From Haliclona indistincta (lineage: Eukaryota > Porifera > Demospongiae > Haplosclerida > Chalinidae), in contig OZ024784.1 in NCBI GenBank assembly GCA_964017065.1, forward strand, positions 8,413,152 to 8,477,151: DNA of 64,000 nucleotides, written 5' to 3'. Each line of letters opens with the position of its first letter. The first letter of the stretch is position 1. A program made the position numbers and the translations under genes. Shown here piece by piece: positions 47,413 through 64,000 of the stretch. A model generated the notes under the pieces. It made no database searches. It saw only the letters and a program-made list of their open reading frames with translations, and was not told the DNA's origin.

Positions 47413-47808
47413 GCAAACAATCCTGGTCTATATTTAGACTATACGCTACTGCTTTATAGAAAACTGAATCCTTCCGATTTCACTGAGCTAATCAGTAAGT
47501 GATTTCAAGTCACTTCATTGAAGCAATAGTCAACAACGAGGAAGACAACAAGATGCTATAGTTGCTATTACTAAATGTTACTTCATTGGTAACCATAGCA
47601 TACAACCAAAAAAAATCATAATTATAGATACATGTGTCGATCATATTTGTCCAGCAATTATAAAGGTGACAGTATTCAAGATCAATCAGCTAGGTATGAA
47701 ACCAGGAGCGCATAAATGAAACTAATGTATAAAAAACATGGAAGAACTATCAGTGAAGAAATAAAATGCTAATAGACTACTATTCTATATTCTATGTTAG
47801 TCTCAAGT

Positions 47809-50114
47809 TCACTTAGTCGAATAGTTGTAGTAGTTGTAATAGTACAGGATACCAACAATGATCGCAAGAACAAGAGCGAGGAAGAACTCAGCATAGCTTA
47901 ATTGTAGACCTGATGCTGCTTGGAACTTAGCTGGCTGTGGAGTCGACTTTGGCTCAGCATCTTTCTTTAGTGTTGTGGAGCTCAGAGATGGGACTTCACG
48001 TTCTGCCTGGACTGTCACTGGCTTAGGAGCAGTGTGAAGCTGTTTACGAACTAGGCTGTGTTTTTTGGAGGAATGAGTTGATTCCTCATCACTAGAGAAT
48101 GTTGCTAGATATGAGCTCATCGAGGTACGCTTGCGTAGGTTGTATCGAGGTTCACTCACTGTTAGTGGCTTCTTGTGTTTTGGTGTTGAGGTAACTGGTG
48201 TGGAGATTGCTGGTGTCTCAGTTACTAGTCTAGCCCTCAGGGATCTACGAGGCATGCTTCTTTGAGCTGGATTAATGCTGCGTCTCTTGGACTGACGAAC
48301 TGGTGTTCTTGGAGCCTCATCATCACTAGACATCAGTACTCCTGTCACCTGAGGTACAATACATCATGATGAACAGCATGTGCATGTACAGTTTAATGCT
48401 GTGTAGAGTAAGTGGGAGCTATTTCGAACCGTTTTGGTGTCAGCGCGTTCGTTCAATTTTACTTGGCTGCTGACTCTTTTCACGTGATCAAAATTTTTCT
48501 TGCACCAAGAGAATCAGCAGCCTTATTCAAACAGTTTACTGCTAATCTAATGTTGATAAAGTTAAAGAAGCAAGCATTGTTTTTCACTTGCCATCTTGAG
48601 GCTATTTTAACAGTTTCAACAGAAACAGCGAAAACCAGTGACTTAAGTGTTAACGTGCCAGTCCGTTTACCAGCATTTTGTTAAAGATTCCTGCTTACTT
48701 TTCTCGCAAGCGCTTTTTATTGGTCAACAAATCTGATACCAGTGTATACACATACAAATGCAGAGAGGAATCTGTTCTGAATCTATTAGTACCAGATTCA
48801 ACCTCTAGAACCATCGCCATCGAATTTTACAACAGAAAGTGCTGGGCTATTTCGATGGTAAGTACGAGTGGGTAAGTGTGGCTTCCTCAATGCATGTGTA
48901 TGTGAGCCCCAGGCTACTCTACAGTACACACTAAGAGGCTTAAAATTATTTTTCGAACTGATGCATGGTCACTTCATCTTCCCCATTTATCACTTGTCTA
49001 TAGGCGCATTCACATGGAGTGGATTGAATGCGCATTGCGTTCAATCCACCTCTGGAGATAGATTGAAAGTGGATTGGACTTTAGCGTGTGGGTGCACGCC
49101 GTCGGAGTAGACAAAGGCGCTTGGCAGACTAGTAAACCTTCGTAATGGACATTTGAAGAGTCGCTGAAGGCTTAGGAAGGGCGTAGTGTAGCTTTTTGAG
49201 CCGCGCAATTCACTACATGTGAACGCTCGTGATGTGCATCGAATTCGCATTGGCGGATTCAATGCGCATCAAAAGTGGATTCCATGTGAACATGTCTTAT
49301 TTAAGTTACATTCATGTATAATTATATCATAGTTGTACAGATTCTCAAGCTGATGCACTTAAATGTCCATCACGATGATACACATACATTTTGTGCTGCT
49401 TTGGTTCTCAAATGTGGTGCAACCTATCTAGTGCAAATTACCAAGTGTGATTACCCAGAATGTGTCAGGGTTAAGTGTTTGTGTCCGTCTGCGTACGTAC
49501 GTATGTATATATGTGTCGTCAAAAACACGCATGTTTGCGTCTTACCACTCGAAAATCTCCACGAAAACACTCTCTGCAGCTTCTTCACTGATTTGTTTTC
49601 TCTGCAGCTTCTTAATCTTCCTATGAAGATCGATGTTTTTTGTGCTGCTCATGCGGCTAATCCATGGCTTTCTAATCACAATTAATTTTATCTGGAGCTG
49701 TCTATGGACTAGCTGTTGCAGTAATGCTGGAGTAGTCGTGTGCTAACTATGTAGATCTTAGCTCAGCTCAAAGGGCTCAACGGGTATGTGTTCATTAGAA
49801 CTCTAGTTTCATTAACAGTTTATTGAATGTTGGACAATAACTAAACTTGTGTGAAACCAGGAGCCCTGGTGAAACTCTACCTGGGATGACTCCTGATTGT
49901 ACTCTTCGATGAGATCATCACAGTTCTTTAGGTTCTTCTCAGGCTCCCAACTGTCTTCTGAGCTAGGGTATCCTTTCCAATGGACCTTATAATAACGTTC
50001 TCCATCTTTTTCCTTACTCCCAACCACGCACTCTACCTGTGTACGGGTTACGGAAAGATGATTGCAAATGCGGGGGCTGAATCACTAACTTACCTTATAC
50101 AATCGGCTAGACAT
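47809..50114 (-). CDS. Probable chromodomain protein with C-terminal membrane anchor
   Basis: Model: exon 1 50114-50094 (MSSRLYK), exon 2 50036-49881 and exon 3 48348-47809, all phase 0, giving 238 residues. Exon 2 is a chromodomain: VECVVGSKEKDGERYYKVHW, KGYPSSEDSWEP and CDDLIEEYNQES, with the aromatic-cage Tyr and two Trp in place, so methyl-lysine histone binding is expected. Exon 3 is a basic Ser/Thr-rich linker (TPVRQSKRRS, RRSLRARL, YNLRKRT) and a single hydrophobic segment, LSYAEFFLALVLAIIVGILYYY, near the C-terminus. The splice from exon 2 (donor CCCAG/GTAGAG) to exon 3 (acceptor TACCTCAG) is inferred across 1,532 bp containing a MITE. Alternatively exon 2 runs on to a stop at 49812 and exon 3 belongs to a separate gene starting at 48333. 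If joined, it would be an inner-nuclear-membrane heterochromatin tether. Confidence 0.5.
48412..48875 (+). other. Unidentified open stretch, two frames
   Basis: A 90-codon frame (48412-48684, starting MGAISNRFGVSAFVQFYLAA) is followed by an overlapping 65-codon frame (48678-48875, RKRFLLVNKSDTSVYTYKC) in another frame. It ends at a possible donor, GATG/GTAAGT, near 48860. Composition looks protein-like. The first part vaguely recalls DNA-clamp proteins such as HUS1 (LIKLKKQALFFTCHLEAIL), but I would not name it. It lies inside the predicted long intron of the chromodomain gene on the opposite strand and could be a frameshifted retrocopy. Confidence 0.25.
49004..49296. mobile_element. MITE with CACATGGA-type inverted ends
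   Basis: The left end GCATTCACATGGAGTGGATT continues GAATGCGCAT; the right end contains ATGCGCATCAAAAGTGGATT then CCATGTGAACATGT, its complement. Internal GGATTGAATGCGCATT and CGAATTCGCATT repeats occur. It is about 290 bp with no coding capacity. Confidence 0.7.
49440..49810. repeat. Dispersed repeat family C, copy 1
   Basis: Contains CATGTTTGCGTCTTACCACTC, AGCTTCTTCACTGA, ATGGACTAGCTGTTGCAGTA and GGGTATGTGTTCATTAGAAC. The same blocks appear in opposite orientation at about 54128-54775, next to the DIRS element in a DHX38 intron. A related right part occurs at about 52900-53040. Confidence 0.6.
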
Positions 50115-50420
50115 GACAGAAAAAAATTTCGCGCGCGTTTGCCACACAGTTTGAATGAGAAACAGTCTGCAACACAGCCACAGGCGTATGCAAAGTTCAG
50201 TTCTGCCACTAGCGCGCGGACTGATGTTGCTAACCAACCAAACTAATTCAAAAATTCAAACAACTCCCTTGTGGGTGTGGTTATGGCGCGCTATGAAGTG
50301 GGCGCTGTTTAGAATTACTGACAGGCGGCAAAGACTGCATGTACTGTGAAGACACCATCACCATCATTATAGGGAACCCTGCACGATCATAGGGATACCC
50401 AGCACGATTTCGTGATTATT

Positions 50421-63238
<12,818 letters not shown>

Positions 63239-63239
63239 G

Positions 63240-63240
<1 letters not shown>

Positions 63241-63308
<68 letters not shown>
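63241..63308. repeat. (CA)n microsatellite
   Basis: About 34 uninterrupted CA units begin two to three bases inside the DHX38 intron that follows the [10 protein letters not shown] exon (donor GT at 63239). Confidence 0.95.
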
Positions 63309-63310
<2 letters not shown>

Positions 63311-63343
63311 TACCTTTAAGTACACATGATATGGAAACATATT

Positions 63344-64000
63344 TATTGGGGCGAGCCTGAGCGAGCCCCACATTGATTGGCATAATGGCCCACGCGGCGG
63401 GGAATGTATCTATCTATCTGTCACGGGGTAGTGTTTGTCCTTTTCAATGTTCCTGAGAACTAGCAAACGCCCTTTTTAGCACGTGCACACATTATAATTG
63501 GCGCTTGGTTTCAAACAAGATACCGTGGTGAGACTGGAATCTGGACTGGAGACTGGACTGGAGATGAGACTGGAGTCTGGACTCGAGATGAGACTGGAGA
63601 TGAGATTGGAGTCTGGACTGGAGATGAGCTAGAAAGAACAGCGGGTTCAACTGATGGTTCATAGAGCTGTTCGTCGTCATCGTCATCGTTGAATGTGGAA
63701 AGTTCTTCAGCCAAGGTAATCTCTCTATTTTCATCCAAATCTGCTTCACCTTCCTCCATACCTTCAGGGTCTAGTGCTGGAAGTAACTCTGATGGTCTCA
63801 TTGTGTATTCAGGAACAGCCTCTGGATTGTAGGGAACTACGCCAGCCTTTTGAAAGCCACCAACTGCTCATTCTGGCTTATTATTTTGCCAAACCTCTGC
63901 AAGAAGTTTAGGAAAATCAACCTTTTTCACTATTCTCTTTTCTTGACGGGTGAAGGTGCCTAGTGTCGCCTGCCATATACGCTTGAGATGGTTAAACACA
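63344..64000 (-). mobile_element. Pogo/Tigger-like transposase 3' fragment
   Basis: Near-palindromic TGGGGCGAGCCTGAGCGAGC at 63348 looks like an element end. On the reverse strand from 64000, the frame reads RIWQATLGTFTRQEKRIVKK and FPKLLAEVWQNNKPE, then a stop, then AVGGFQKAGVVPYNPEAVPE. This is the C-terminal GF-x-x-x-G-x-x-P-x-NP pattern of DDE (pogo/jerky-like) transposases. It continues into an acidic stretch (STFNDDDDDEQLYEPS) and a repetitive SPVQTPISSPVS tail ending at 63492. The in-frame stop suggests decay. It lies antisense in a DHX38 intron and runs off the window. Confidence 0.6.

Overview
The window is animal nuclear DNA. Genes have many short introns (mostly 45 to 150 nt) with GT-AG ends, and the products are typical metazoan proteins: fibrinogen-related lectin, COG4, NSD-type PWWP/PHD/SET methyltransferase, heparanase-like GH79, EMC5/MMGT1, ZFAND4, alpha-tubulins, ARMC8 and DHX38/PRP16. 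Gene spacing is tight (often 100 to 200 bp) while some introns are swollen by mobile DNA. This, with fibrinogen-like and jacalin-like secreted lectins, fits a non-bilaterian invertebrate such as a sponge. The organism assignment is inference only.

Layout. 1-224: 3' end of a tyrosine-kinase-like gene (+). 1000-1690: fibrinogen-domain pseudogene (-). 2213-3119: intact secreted fibrinogen-domain gene (-), divergent from COG4 (3245-12981, +). 13090-15977: NSD-like histone methyltransferase (+). 16133-18183 and 19347-22352: tandem GH79 heparanase-like genes (+) with an inverted-repeat element between them. 22548-27714: EMC5 (+), with a 4.8 kb intron holding hairpin repeats and a 5'-truncated R2-like LINE (-). 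27881-31023: ZFAND4-like (+). 31712-33052 and 34646-36001: two tandem intronless divergent alpha-tubulins (-). 36563-42284: a Ser/Pro-rich coiled-coil/UVR-motif protein (-), divergent from ARMC8 (42414-46337, +). 46593-47412: secreted jacalin-like lectin (-). 47809-50114: probable chromodomain protein with a C-terminal membrane anchor (-). 50421 to beyond the window: DHX38/PRP16 (+), cut off at the right edge. Its 7.4 kb intron carries a DIRS-type tyrosine-recombinase retrotransposon with inverted terminal repeats. Other DHX38 introns hold a large TIR element, a TTAA-flanked element, a (CA)n tract and a pogo-like transposase fragment.

Most genes are housekeeping: Golgi tethering (COG4), ER membrane insertion (EMC5), ubiquitin ligase (ARMC8), splicing (DHX38), chromatin (NSD, chromodomain) and cytoskeleton (tubulins). 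There is no operon-like logic. Divergent pairs with about 125 to 130 bp between start codons (fibrinogen gene/COG4, coiled-coil/ARMC8) probably share promoters.

The most unusual signals are: a 13-nt COG4 microexon in the loop of a fully pairable 41-bp intronic hairpin that also covers the upstream 5' splice site; an array of about ten branchpoint-plus-acceptor-like units in a DHX38 intron; four short DHX38 introns that are multiples of three and free of stops; a mosaic of near-identical and diverged tracts between the GH79 genes; a chromodomain plus tail-anchor architecture; and a DIRS element whose gag appears to contain an intron that itself holds a repeat.
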